Origin: Alloalcanivorax marinus
GTDB taxonomy: Bacteria; Pseudomonadota; Gammaproteobacteria; Pseudomonadales; Alcanivoracaceae
Length of the DNA stretch: 64,000 nucleotides
Assembly: GCF_016785095.1 (NCBI RefSeq)
Contig: NZ_JAEKJB010000013.1
Coordinates: forward strand, 1-64,000
Direction: 5' to 3'
The stretch's first letter is position 1; every line of letters begins with the position of its first letter. The notes below the pieces were generated by a model, which saw only the letters and a list, made by a program, of their open reading frames with translations, was not told the origin of the DNA and ran no database searches. Positions 55,632 to 64,000 of this stretch are shown piece after piece. The translations under genes were made by a program, and so were the position numbers.

Positions 55632-57170
55632 GTGAACAAACCTTCCGCACCCCCCCCCCCCGCCAGTCCGGATGGCGACGGCGCTCCCGGCGAATCCGCG
55701 TCCAGTGGGTTCAAACGGCGCTTCGACGCCCTGATCCAGCCCTATATTCCGGAATATTTTCCGGTCGCCTGGAAAATGGGCCTGTCGATCTCGGCGCTGA
55801 TCCTGGTGGGCATGACGCTTCTCGGTGCCTTTCTTCTCAACAACCAGCTCGAACGCATGCGCCAGCAGGCGGACCGGTTCGGCACCGCCATCGCCACGCA
55901 ACTGGCGCACACCGCCCAGGAACCGCTGCTCGCCGAGGACCACTTCCTGCTCAAGGTTCACCTGAGCAATCTGGTACGCAGCGAAAGCATCGAGGGCGCG
56001 GCCCTGTTCGACCGCGACGGTCGACCGGTGGAGCAGGCCGGCGTGCAACCGTCCCAGAATACCCCGGCGAATCTGCCGATGCGCCGCTGGCACCATGACG
56101 GCGAAGCCATGAGCACCTACGAGGCGCCGGTGACGGTGGATGGGAACCGCGCCGGCACCGTGGCGGTGACGCTGTCGGATCGCTCCATCACCGCCGCCCA
56201 GCATGAGGTGCGCGATACCATGATCACCGCCACCCTGGCCATGGGACTGCTGGCGATCATCGCCTCCTTCCTGATCAGCCGCCGCCTGGCGCAGCCGATC
56301 CACAACCTGCTGGCCGCCACCAGCGCCCTGCGCCAGGGCGACCTGCAATACCGGATCCAGGAGCGCCGCAACGACGAAATCGGCCATCTGATCGAGGCCT
56401 ACAACAGCATGGCCCATGGCATGCTTGAAAAGGACCAGGTGGAGCGCGTCCTGCAGCGCTTCGTGAGCCCTTCGGTGGCGCGCAAGATGATGGCCAATCT
56501 GGACCAGGTCACCCTTGGCGGCCGGGACGTGAACGCCACCGTGGTGTTCGCCGACATCGTCGGTTTCACCCGCATGTCGGAAAGCCTGGCACCGGAAGCC
56601 GTGGCGGACATGCTGAACGTCTACTTCGACGCCATCACCACCGCGACCTCCTTCTACCGGGGCACCATCGACAAATACATGGGCGACTGCGCGATGATCG
56701 TGTTCGGCGTGCCCGAGGAGGATTCGGAACATCTGTTCCACGGTCTGTGCTGCGCGGTGATGATTCAAAGACTGGTGGCCAGACTCAACGAATACCGGGC
56801 CGCCCGCGGCCAGACCACGGTGGAATTCCGCATCGGCATGAATTCAGGGCCAATGCTGGCGGGCAACCTGGGCTCCCGGGAACGCATGCAATACACGGTG
56901 GTGGGCGACGCGGTGAACCTGGCTTCGCGGCTGTCGAACATGGCCGGCGCCGGCGAAATCATCGCCGCTTCCCCGCTCATCGAAAACCCGAATATCGGCT
57001 CCCGGGTACGCGCCATCGAATACGGTGCCATGCGTGTACGCGGGCGCAGCGAGCCGGTCGGCACCTACCGGGTGGACGGGGTGCACGCCCTGTCGGAAAC
57101 CCTGATGGAACAACGGATCGCCCAATTCCTGGCCGAGCAGTACCTGGAGACGCCGAGTGCCTCGTCATAA
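55632..57170 (+). CDS. Class III adenylate/guanylate cyclase with HAMP domain
   Basis: A 512-residue membrane cyclase. Two membrane helices (about 50-72 and 197-218) bracket a periplasmic sensor; a HAMP region (about 219-270) precedes the catalytic domain with metal ligands Asp308 (FADIVGFTRMS) and Asp352 (YMGDCAM). cAMP (or cGMP) production is expected. The start is GTG at 55632, with a weak RBS. Codons 7-10 are four CCC proline codons, a 12-C tract that could slip. One extra C would end translation at 56098. The lipoprotein gene downstream overlaps it. Confidence 0.9.
   Translation: MNKPSAPPPPASPDGDGAPGESASSGFKRRFDALIQPYIPEYFPVAWKMGLSISALILVGMTLLGAFLLNNQLERMRQQADRFGTAIATQLAHTAQEPLLAEDHFLLKVHLSNLVRSESIEGAALFDRDGRPVEQAGVQPSQNTPANLPMRRWHHDGEAMSTYEAPVTVDGNRAGTVAVTLSDRSITAAQHEVRDTMITATLAMGLLAIIASFLISRRLAQPIHNLLAATSALRQGDLQYRIQERRNDEIGHLIEAYNSMAHGMLEKDQVERVLQRFVSPSVARKMMANLDQVTLGGRDVNATVVFADIVGFTRMSESLAPEAVADMLNVYFDAITTATSFYRGTIDKYMGDCAMIVFGVPEEDSEHLFHGLCCAVMIQRLVARLNEYRAARGQTTVEFRIGMNSGPMLAGNLGSRERMQYTVVGDAVNLASRLSNMAGAGEIIAASPLIENPNIGSRVRAIEYGAMRVRGRSEPVGTYRVDGVHALSETLMEQRIAQFLAEQYLETPSASS
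55650..55661 (+). repeat. 12-C homopolymer in the adenylate cyclase gene
   Basis: Twelve consecutive C residues encode four prolines (APPPPA) a few codons after the GTG start. Runs of this length are prone to slipped-strand mispairing. The present length keeps the frame open. Confidence 0.9.
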
Positions 57171-58188
57171 CATGCCGCGCCTGACCGCGCTGGCCGGCGC
57201 CGTCCTTCTTTCCGGCTGCGCCGCCCTGTCTTCGTTCAATGATCCGGCTGATCGGGTCGGCGACGCCCTCAAGGCACAGGACTACCGGCGCGCCCTGGCG
57301 GTCATCGACGAGGCCGACGAGGGCCACCCCCGGCATGCCCTGCTCATGGAGCAGCGCGAAGGGGTGTTGCAGGCCAGCCGCGAATACCGCGACCAGGCGC
57401 TGGACCAGGCGCGTGCCCTGGCCGAGCGGGAACAGTGGCAGGAGGTACACCAGGTTCTGCGGCAAGCCCGCGAACGGGTAGTGGACCCGGAGCCGGTGAC
57501 CGAGTTGATGGAACAGCTCGACGATCAACGGGAAGCCCGGCTGCGCGCCCTGCTCAGCCGCGACTATCTGGCCGAAGCCCGCGCCCTGCTGAGCACGCCG
57601 GATCTGGACCAGGCCCTGCTCCCTTACCAGGACCCGCGCGCCCGCCAGGCCCGCCAGCGGCGCATGGCATTGCGCGAGGAACTGCACCGCGAGCTGCTGG
57701 CCATGGGCAACGACTACGCCGAGGCCGGCCGCTGGCCGCAGGCGCTGGAGGCCCTGGAAACCGCCCACCGCCTGGCGCCGGACACGGCCGCCCCCGAGGC
57801 CCTGGGCAAGGCCAGGCAGGTGCTGCACAGCGCCCGGGACCGGGCTCGGGATGCCCGCGACCGGGCGCACCGCAAAGAGGCCGAAGCCCTGGTGGAGGGG
57901 TACCGCGAAAGCGGACGCCTGGATGATCTTCTGGCCGCCCGCGCTTTCCTGCTCCAGCACCAGGACCCACAACTGGATGCCCTTCGCGACCGGGTGGAAA
58001 GCTGGTCGCGACAACGCTTCCAACGGGCCATGGCTCGCGGCGAGGCGCTCTACGCGGAAGGCGATTACCAGGCGGCCAACCGGCTGTGGCGGAGCGTGGC
58101 GCCGCTGGACCCGGACAACCCGGAATTGCTGAAGAAGCTGGAGCGCAGCCGCAAGGTGCTGAATAACCTGCGCTCGCTGGAGCAGTAA
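57157..58188 (+). CDS. TPR-like lipoprotein
   Basis: A 343-residue lipoprotein with the signal LTALAGAVLLSGC (lipobox LSGC). The mature part is rich in Ala, Arg, Glu and Leu helices with TPR-like units (YRRALAVIDEADEGHP, AEAGRWPQALEALETAHRLAP, YAEGDYQAANRLWRSVAPLDP). The GTG at 57157 has GGAG at good distance; an ATG at 57172 is an alternative. It overlaps the cyclase stop, so the pair is co-translated. No precise function is known. Confidence 0.78.
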   Translation: MPRHNMPRLTALAGAVLLSGCAALSSFNDPADRVGDALKAQDYRRALAVIDEADEGHPRHALLMEQREGVLQASREYRDQALDQARALAEREQWQEVHQVLRQARERVVDPEPVTELMEQLDDQREARLRALLSRDYLAEARALLSTPDLDQALLPYQDPRARQARQRRMALREELHRELLAMGNDYAEAGRWPQALEALETAHRLAPDTAAPEALGKARQVLHSARDRARDARDRAHRKEAEALVEGYRESGRLDDLLAARAFLLQHQDPQLDALRDRVESWSRQRFQRAMARGEALYAEGDYQAANRLWRSVAPLDPDNPELLKKLERSRKVLNNLRSLEQ

Positions 58189-58222
58189 TCACCGGGCCCG
58201 AAACGGGCCCGGTAGCGGGGGC

Positions 58223-60370
58223 CTAGCGGGCGCTTTCGCCCTCCTCGGGCCGGCTGGCGGCGGGCTCTTCCTTCTCCGGTATCACGCTGTCGGTGTCGGT
58301 GACCGGGCCGGAAGTGGGCGGGGTGGCGGAGTCTTCATCGCTTTTCAACTGTTCTTCCTGGTAGGCGCGGCGGTAGTCCTCGGACACCGGCGAACGCCCA
58401 TCGAAGATGCGCTCCACCTTGGTGGGCAGCGGGAACTTCACTTCACGCACCAACTCCCCTTTGTCGTTGACGCGGAACTGCATGGCGGTGACGCCCATGT
58501 ATTTTTCCCGGGTCATATCCACCAGGCGGTCATTGCTGGCGAGCACCGTGGGCTTGATGAACACCATCAGGTTGCGTTTCACGTGACTCTTGCTGGTGGA
58601 GCGGAACAGCACGCCCAGCAGCGGGATATCGCCCAGAATCGGCACCTTGATCACCGAATCCTGAACGTCGTCGGTGATCAGACCGCCCAGGGCGATGGTT
58701 TCACGGTCATCCGCCAGCACCGTGGTGGCCAGCTTGCGCTTGGTGGTCACGATGTCCACCGCTTCCCCGGTGGATTCCTTCACCGCCGAGGTTTCCTGCT
58801 CCAGCTCCAGGCGAATGGTGTCCAGGCCCGCCACATGGGGAGTGACCTTGAGGGTCAGGCCCACGTCCTCGCGCTGAATGGTGGTGAAGGGGTTGGAGAC
58901 GCCGGAGCCGGTACTGGAAGCCTGGCCGGTGACGAAAGGCACGTTCTCACCGACGATAATGGAGGCTTCCTGGTTATCCAGAGTCAGAATGCTGGGCGTG
59001 GAGAGAAGGTTGGTATTGGTGGTGCGCGCCAGGGCCTGAATCAGGGCGCCCCATTCGATATCACCATCGGCATCGGTTTCGCCGATGCCGGCGGTAATGC
59101 CGTCACCCAGGGAAATATTGGACGGGTCCTCGGTAATCACCGCCTGCAGCAGGGAGTTGATGCTTACCCCGCTGCCGCCGAAGTTCACCGCGCCGACACC
59201 ATTCTCAAGATCACCGGCCACGTACTGGAAGCCCAGGGAGCTGGCTTTGTCGCCGGTGACCTCGACGATCGCCGCCTCGATCAGGATCTGGGCGCGACGC
59301 ACGTCGAGCTGGCTGATCACCGATTGCAACTGCTTCATCATCTCCGGCTCGGCGCGAATCACCAGGGCGTTCAGCGAGGTGTCCGCCTGGATCGAAACCC
59401 CGGCGGTGGCATTGGCGGTGCGCGTCGCCGCGGCGCCGCCATTGCCCTCGCCCTGACGGACCGCCGAGGCGCCGGCGGCGAAGTTCTTGAGCAGCTCCGC
59501 CATCTGTTCGGCGTCGCCATGGCTGAGACGCACCACCTGGACACCACCGGCGGCGCTGGACGGCGTGTCGAGCTGATTGACCAGCGGGATCAGACGGGCC
59601 CGGGTGCCGCGATCGCCTTTGATGATCAACCGGTTGGTACGCTCATCGGCGACCACGGTGGCGGCGCCCTGGAGCCCGCGCCGGCGGTTATTGCCCGAGG
59701 CATCCGCCTTGGTCAGTTCCTCCAGCAGCTGCACCATGTTGCCGGCGAAGGCATGCTGCAACTGGACGATCTCCACTTCGTCGCTTTCGGCGGTATCGAG
59801 GCTGTTGATAATGGCGCGCATGCGCTGAATGTTATCGGCATGGTCACTGATGATCAGCGCGTTGGCGGACCCCACCGCCGCCAGATGGCCGTACTGCGGC
59901 ACCAGCGGGCGCAGCACCGGCACCAGTTCCTCCACCGGGGAGTTGTCGACCGGGATCACCTGCGTGATCAGTTCCTCGCCGTCCACGCTGCCCGCGTTTT
60001 CGGTGAGCGGCAGATTACTCTGCTTGGCGGTGGTGTTGGTGACGATCTTGATCACCTCTCCGGAAGGCACCGCCGCGTAACCGTGCACCTGCAACACCGA
60101 TAGAAACAGCTCGTAGACTTCGCTGGCGGTCAACGGCTTATTGGAAATGACGGTGACATCGCGGGCCCGCACGCGCGGATCGACCACGAAGTTCTTACCG
60201 GTCATCTCCGCCACCTGGTTGATGAACGCCTGGATGTCCGCGTTACGGATATTGACCGTCCAGGTCTTACCGTCGCCGGTTTCCTCCACCCGGGCCTGCT
60301 GCTGGGCATGGACACCGAGCGCCAGGCTCAGCGCCACCACTGCGATTATCGTTTTTAAGGCCGACTTCAT
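58223..60370 (-). CDS. gspD: Type II secretion system secretin GspD
   Basis: A 715-residue outer-membrane channel of the type II secretion system. It has a signal peptide (to about 22), N0-N3 ring domains (WTVNIRNADIQAFINQVAEM at the N0 start; repeated NxxxNxLI(I/V) segments), and the secretin core with VPFVTGQASS and VGLTLKVTPHV. The C-terminal S-domain-like tail is acidic. It follows gspC by ten bases. Confidence 0.96.
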   Translation of the reverse strand: MKSALKTIIAVVALSLALGVHAQQQARVEETGDGKTWTVNIRNADIQAFINQVAEMTGKNFVVDPRVRARDVTVISNKPLTASEVYELFLSVLQVHGYAAVPSGEVIKIVTNTTAKQSNLPLTENAGSVDGEELITQVIPVDNSPVEELVPVLRPLVPQYGHLAAVGSANALIISDHADNIQRMRAIINSLDTAESDEVEIVQLQHAFAGNMVQLLEELTKADASGNNRRRGLQGAATVVADERTNRLIIKGDRGTRARLIPLVNQLDTPSSAAGGVQVVRLSHGDAEQMAELLKNFAAGASAVRQGEGNGGAAATRTANATAGVSIQADTSLNALVIRAEPEMMKQLQSVISQLDVRRAQILIEAAIVEVTGDKASSLGFQYVAGDLENGVGAVNFGGSGVSINSLLQAVITEDPSNISLGDGITAGIGETDADGDIEWGALIQALARTTNTNLLSTPSILTLDNQEASIIVGENVPFVTGQASSTGSGVSNPFTTIQREDVGLTLKVTPHVAGLDTIRLELEQETSAVKESTGEAVDIVTTKRKLATTVLADDRETIALGGLITDDVQDSVIKVPILGDIPLLGVLFRSTSKSHVKRNLMVFIKPTVLASNDRLVDMTREKYMGVTAMQFRVNDKGELVREVKFPLPTKVERIFDGRSPVSEDYRRAYQEEQLKSDEDSATPPTSGPVTDTDSVIPEKEEPAASRPEEGESAR

Positions 60371-60380
60371 AGGTGTCTCG

Positions 60381-61226
60381 CTAAGGTGGGTAGTTCACGG
60401 TAAATTCCTGTTCGCCGCGCTGCACGACAATGATCGCCGCCTGGCTTTCCATGTAGGATTGCAAAGCGGCCAGATCGCTTTCCTCGGTGCCGAGGGGGTA
60501 GCCATTCACCGACGCCACCACGTCACCGGGTTTAAGCCCCACCTGCTCGATCAACTGCTGGGGGGCCCGCTCGCCGATCTTGTAACCCTGGTCGGCGCCG
60601 GCACTCACCGGCTGCAGGCCCAGTTGGCGAATCAGGGCAGTGCGCTGCTGGGCCAGATCCGTCTGCGGGCTGGGCGCCGGACTGCGCGGCTCCGGCTCGG
60701 TGACCTGGGTCACGCCGCCCGCCAGCCCCTTGAGTTCATTCAGGCGCAGGGTTTCCAGCCGACCCTGGCGGCGCAGAATCACGCGATCCGCGTAAATCTC
60801 TTCCAGGGTAGCGTTCCCGGGAATGCTGTCACCAATGTGGTAGAGTTCGGCGTCACCGCCACGCTCAGCGATGATCGCCGAGGAACGGCCCCGATCACGG
60901 GTCTGGAACAAACCCAGCAACTCCAGGCTGAGGCGGGTTTCCGGCGCGTCCACGGGGCGTTCCTCGGAGGGCTCGGCCTGATACACGCCGAACAGCCGCC
61001 AGCCTTCCACCTGGGCGGCGGACAGCGCCGCTCCACCCTGGGCGCCGGCCTGCACCGATACCTGGCGCAACCGGGTCTCGGGCAACGCATCGCGGGGGCC
61101 GTACCAAAGCAACCAGACGGTCTGGGCAATCAAATAGGCGAGAATCACAACCAACAACAGAGCCAGTACGGCGCGCGCCATCCGCTCCCAGCGTTGTCGG
61201 TTTCCCCTCCGGGCCCACTGAATCAT
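60381..61226 (-). CDS. gspC: Type II secretion system inner-membrane protein GspC
   Basis: A 281-residue protein linking the inner-membrane platform to the secretin. It has one N-terminal membrane helix (ARAVLALLLVVILAYLIA), a homology-region domain (about 80-170) that binds GspD N0, a Pro-rich linker, and a C-terminal PDZ domain (GLKPGDVVASVNGYPL). It precedes gspD, the xcpP-xcpQ arrangement of Pseudomonas. Confidence 0.94.
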   Translation of the reverse strand: MIQWARRGNRQRWERMARAVLALLLVVILAYLIAQTVWLLWYGPRDALPETRLRQVSVQAGAQGGAALSAAQVEGWRLFGVYQAEPSEERPVDAPETRLSLELLGLFQTRDRGRSSAIIAERGGDAELYHIGDSIPGNATLEEIYADRVILRRQGRLETLRLNELKGLAGGVTQVTEPEPRSPAPSPQTDLAQQRTALIRQLGLQPVSAGADQGYKIGERAPQQLIEQVGLKPGDVVASVNGYPLGTEESDLAALQSYMESQAAIIVVQRGEQEFTVNYPP

Positions 61227-61353
61227 AAAACCTTCAATCCCATTATCGTTTTATACCGGCCCACCGGTCCGAAGGCTTGCCGCCTTATCGGAACCCGGAC
61301 GTCCCTGGCCATTCTAGGCACGCTTTTGTGACCTGCTTATTATCCGCCGGCAC

Positions 61354-62076
61354 TTAGCCGGAGCGCCCCAGGGTCAAGGGGCGACTCATGCGAAACACCA
61401 CGTCGGAGGGATCGCCCCCCTGACTTACCCCAAGCAACTGAGGCCAGGCCCGACGGACCTGCACGTTCAGTTTTTCGTTCTCAAGCCGGGCGTGCACCAG
61501 TTGTTGTTGTCGCGGCCCGGTGACCTCCAGCTCCGGGGCCCCGTTGACCATCGCCAGACGCCCGTCCAGGGGCGGCACGCTGGCCGCGCCATCGCGACCC
61601 CAGGTCACGGTGCCGCCGCTGTAGGTCAAGGTCCCTTTGGCATCGACCACGGCATGGTCGGCGAGTTCCAATGCCATGAGGGTCAAATCCACGGTACCGT
61701 CGGCATTACCCTGGGGCACCCCGGCGCTGAACGGAGCCACCGGCACGGTGGCGCGCCATTGCTCCAGGCGCCAATCACCCCAGTCCGCCCCAAGCCAGCC
61801 GTTGGCGTCAAGGTCACCGCTTACCATGGACAGTTGCACGCCGGGCGTCAAACCGTGCCAGTCCAGGGCCCAGCTCAATTCGCCCCGGTGCTGCCGCCAA
61901 CGCGCATCGACACGGGCATCCCACCAGGGCCCGCGGGCGTTGGCCAGCGTCAGCGGCGCTCCGCCGGGACGCAGCGCCGGCACCCGCTCCACCACCACGG
62001 CGGCCGGCATCAGCACCACCATGAACACCAGCAAACAAACCACGAACACCGCCCCCAGGGCAAACCAGCGCCGCAT
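61354..62076 (-). CDS. gspN: Type II secretion system protein GspN
   Basis: A 240-residue GspN-family accessory protein with one N-terminal membrane helix (GAVFVVCLLVFMVVLM) and a beta-rich periplasmic domain (GPWWDARVD, WRLEQWRATVPVAP, DGTVDLTLMALEL). GspN occurs in only some T2SS clusters and its role is not settled. It starts 15 bases after ssb and precedes gspC and gspD. The remaining T2SS genes (gspE-gspM) are not in the window. Confidence 0.85.
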   Translation of the reverse strand: MRRWFALGAVFVVCLLVFMVVLMPAAVVVERVPALRPGGAPLTLANARGPWWDARVDARWRQHRGELSWALDWHGLTPGVQLSMVSGDLDANGWLGADWGDWRLEQWRATVPVAPFSAGVPQGNADGTVDLTLMALELADHAVVDAKGTLTYSGGTVTWGRDGAASVPPLDGRLAMVNGAPELEVTGPRQQQLVHARLENEKLNVQVRRAWPQLLGVSQGGDPSDVVFRMSRPLTLGRSG

Positions 62077-62091
62077 TGGAACCCCTGTCGA

Positions 62092-62631
62092 TCAGAACGG
62101 AATGTCGTCGTCGAAATCGTCGGCGGGGCCGCTGAAACCACCGCCCTGATTGGCCGGCGCCTGTTGCTGGCCGCCACCACCACCCTGGCCGCCACCTTGA
62201 TTGCGGCTCTGGTCGTAGTAGTCGTTGTTCTGGTTGCCCTGGTTGCCATAACCGCCCTGGCCACCGCCGCCTCCGCCCTGGAAATCACCGCCACCACGGC
62301 CATCGAGCATCTGCATTTCGCTGGCGACGATCTCCGTGGTGTAGCGATCCTGGCCGTCCTGCCCTTGCCATTTACGGGTGCGAATCGACCCTTCCACATA
62401 CACCTTGGAGCCCTTCTTCAGGTACTCGCCGGCGATTTCGCCGAGCTTGTTGAAGAACACCACCCGGTGCCATTCGGTGCGCTCCTGCTGCTGGCCGCTC
62501 TGGCGGTCCTTCCAGCTTTCCGTGGTGGCGAGCCGGACATTGGTCACGGCGCCGCCGCTGGGCATGAACCGGGTTTCCGGATCGGCGCCCAGGTTGCCGA
62601 TCAGAATGACTTTGTTGACGCCTCTCGCCAT
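62092..62631 (-). CDS. ssb: Single-stranded DNA-binding protein
   Basis: A 179-residue SSB. The OB fold occupies about residues 1-110 (VNKVILIGNLGADPETR; HRVVFFNKLGEIA). A Gly/Gln/Asn-rich linker follows, then the acidic C-terminal tip DDFDDDIPF that recruits replication and repair partners. Upstream is an MFS gene in the same direction, as in Pseudomonas; uvrA would lie outside. gspN follows after 15 bases, an unusual link. Confidence 0.97.
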   Translation of the reverse strand: MARGVNKVILIGNLGADPETRFMPSGGAVTNVRLATTESWKDRQSGQQQERTEWHRVVFFNKLGEIAGEYLKKGSKVYVEGSIRTRKWQGQDGQDRYTTEIVASEMQMLDGRGGGDFQGGGGGGQGGYGNQGNQNNDYYDQSRNQGGGQGGGGGQQQAPANQGGGFSGPADDFDDDIPF

Positions 62632-62728
62632 GGCTGTTCACTCCCTCAATCTCTTAAGACGACCCACCGGCGCGGGCCGGTGCAAGACCGACCATTGTGC
62701 CGCTTTGCGCTCGCCGGCGTAACCCCCG

Positions 62729-63994
62729 TCAGGAGTGCTTGCGCACCTCGCCGGCCAGGGCCGCCAGCGCCTCTTCATCAAGCTGTTTATTGTCCACCTT
62801 GAGCAGGGCCAGGCTCTGCTCAGCCACCACCACCGCCTCGAGCACCCCGGGCACCCCGCGCAAACGGGCCGCCACCTCGCCCCAGTCCTGGCGGTTCTCC
62901 AGGTGGATCACACGGTTATCAAGCTTGGGCAACTCGCGCATGCCCCACAGGCAAGCCAGCCAGACCACCGCCAGCAGGGCACAGCCCAGGAACACCGCTT
63001 CCGCGCCCACCCACTGGTACAGGGCGCCACCCACCTGGCCACCGATGAACACGCCCAGGAACTGGCTGGTGGAATACACCCCCATGGCGGTGCCCCGGGT
63101 ACCGGCCGGCGCCGCCCGGCCAACCAGGGAAGGCAACAGCGCCTCCAGCAGGTTGAAGGCCATGAAGTAAACGAACAGCGCCAACACGAAGTGCCAGAGC
63201 GTGCCGCCGGCCAGGACCAGCAACACCTCGGCCACGATCAGCAGGCTCACCGCCAGGCGCTTGACTGGCATCGCGCCACGTCGTTCGGCGGTAATAATCA
63301 GCGGCACCATGGCCAGAAAGCTGGTCACCAGTACCGCCAGATAAAGCAGGCTGTGCTGCTGCAGGTCCAACCCCAGGCGCTGCTTGAGGATCTGCGGCAA
63401 CACCACGAAGGAGGCGGTCATGGTCAGGTGCAGCACCATGATGCCCAGGTCCAGACGGCGCAGGTTGGGATCGCCCAGTACGCGGCCAAAACGCTGGGCC
63501 GCCGGCAACGGCTCCGCGGCGCGCACCTGGGGCGAAGGCACGCCGAACGCCACGCCCATGGCCAGGATGCCGAGCACCACGGTCAGCCAGAACAGGCCGC
63601 TGAGGCCCAGCCAGTGGGCCAGCAACGGCCCCAGGATAAGCGCCAGAATAAAGGCGCCCCCCACCGACATGCCGATCAGGGCCATGGCCCGGGTGCGGCG
63701 CTGCTCGCTGACCACGTCGCCGATCAGGGCCATGATCACGCTGGCGATGGCGCCGGCCCCCTGTAACGCCCGGCCCAGAATCACGCCATGGATGGTATCG
63801 CTAAGCGCCGCCACCGCGCCGCCGGCCACGAACAACAGCAGGCCCGCCAGCAGCAGCGGGCGCCGGCCGAAGCGATCGGAAAGCATGCCAAAAGGGATCT
63901 GCAGCATGGCCTGCATCAGGCCATAGGCGCCGATCGCGGTGCCGATCAACAGGGGGGTGGCGCCGTCCAGTCGCTCCCCGTACACGGCGAACAC
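62729..63994 (-). CDS. MFS transporter, 5' end beyond the window (partial)
   Basis: A major facilitator with at least 11 visible helices and the MFS motif GMLSDRFGRRP between helices 2 and 3. The first in-window Met (63994) lies in what should be helix 1, so about 20-30 N-terminal residues, and the true start, are past the edge. The C-terminus has a soluble ferredoxin-like extension (DNRVIHLENRQDW onward, about 75 residues), similar to YajR-type exporters. It is the gene before ssb; the substrate is unknown. Confidence 0.88.
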   Translation of the reverse strand: MFAVYGERLDGATPLLIGTAIGAYGLMQAMLQIPFGMLSDRFGRRPLLLAGLLLFVAGGAVAALSDTIHGVILGRALQGAGAIASVIMALIGDVVSEQRRTRAMALIGMSVGGAFILALILGPLLAHWLGLSGLFWLTVVLGILAMGVAFGVPSPQVRAAEPLPAAQRFGRVLGDPNLRRLDLGIMVLHLTMTASFVVLPQILKQRLGLDLQQHSLLYLAVLVTSFLAMVPLIITAERRGAMPVKRLAVSLLIVAEVLLVLAGGTLWHFVLALFVYFMAFNLLEALLPSLVGRAAPAGTRGTAMGVYSTSQFLGVFIGGQVGGALYQWVGAEAVFLGCALLAVVWLACLWGMRELPKLDNRVIHLENRQDWGEVAARLRGVPGVLEAVVVAEQSLALLKVDNKQLDEEALAALAGEVRKHS

Positions 63995-64000
63995 GGGCAG

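Noticed and set aside
57172..57172. The ATG at 57172 as the lipoprotein start
   Set aside because: Possible, but the GTG at 57157 has the better spaced GGAG. The signal peptide works with both.

Overview
The window looks like chromosomal DNA of a high-GC marine gammaproteobacterium. An Alcanivorax/Alloalcanivorax-type hydrocarbon degrader is the best guess. This is inferred from gene content (a two-domain fatty acyl-CoA reductase of the Marinobacter/Alcanivorax wax-ester type, an epoxide hydrolase, a phasin-like protein) and from gene order, which follows two conserved Pseudomonas blocks. No phage, insertion sequence, plasmid, CRISPR or tRNA gene was seen. Nearly all of it is vertically inherited core genome.

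Layout. 1-372: 5' end of a 16S rRNA gene on the minus strand with its leader, boxA and a strong stringent-type promoter. 373-7307 (mostly minus): msrQ-msrP methionine sulfoxide repair, pssA, ilvC with divergent ilvY, then ilvI-ilvH, covering much of branched-chain amino-acid synthesis. 7727-9321 (+): a DUF4124 protein and a membrane fatty-acid hydroxylase/sterol desaturase. 9436-16500: clpB with a sigma-32 promoter, pgeF, rluD, divergent bamD, and nadE. 16578-27168: type IV pilus block (pilS-pilR, thiO, fimT, and the minor pilin operon fimU-pilV-pilW-pilX-pilY1-pilE). 27356-34760 (minus): murJ-ribF-ileS-lspA-fkpB-ispH. 35014-39604: rpsT (TTG start), proB, obgE, rpmA, rplU and divergent ispB.

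39625-46197 is a less conserved stretch: a YajG lipoprotein, a CPXCG protein, a HIT protein, MAPEG, an AraC regulator, two unknown small proteins, a phasin-like repeat protein, an ABC1/UbiB kinase and an outer-membrane barrel. 46330-57170 holds a 7TMR-DISM hybrid histidine kinase, a MoxR/VWA pair, an ABM monooxygenase, a nitroreductase, the fatty acyl-CoA reductase, an epoxide hydrolase and a class III adenylate cyclase with a 12-C tract just after its start. 57157-64000: a lipoprotein, then minus-strand gspD, gspC, gspN, ssb and an MFS transporter cut by the window edge.

The points most worth a second look are the C12 tract in the adenylate cyclase (possible phase switching); a REP-like hairpin family between convergent genes with compensatory stem changes; a three-repeat phasin-like protein with a palindromic upstream site and an unknown divergent neighbour; a perfect 17-bp palindrome between the nitroreductase and the fatty acyl-CoA reductase; and a split type II secretion set (gspN, gspC, gspD) directly behind ssb. 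No clearly undescribed multi-gene system was found.
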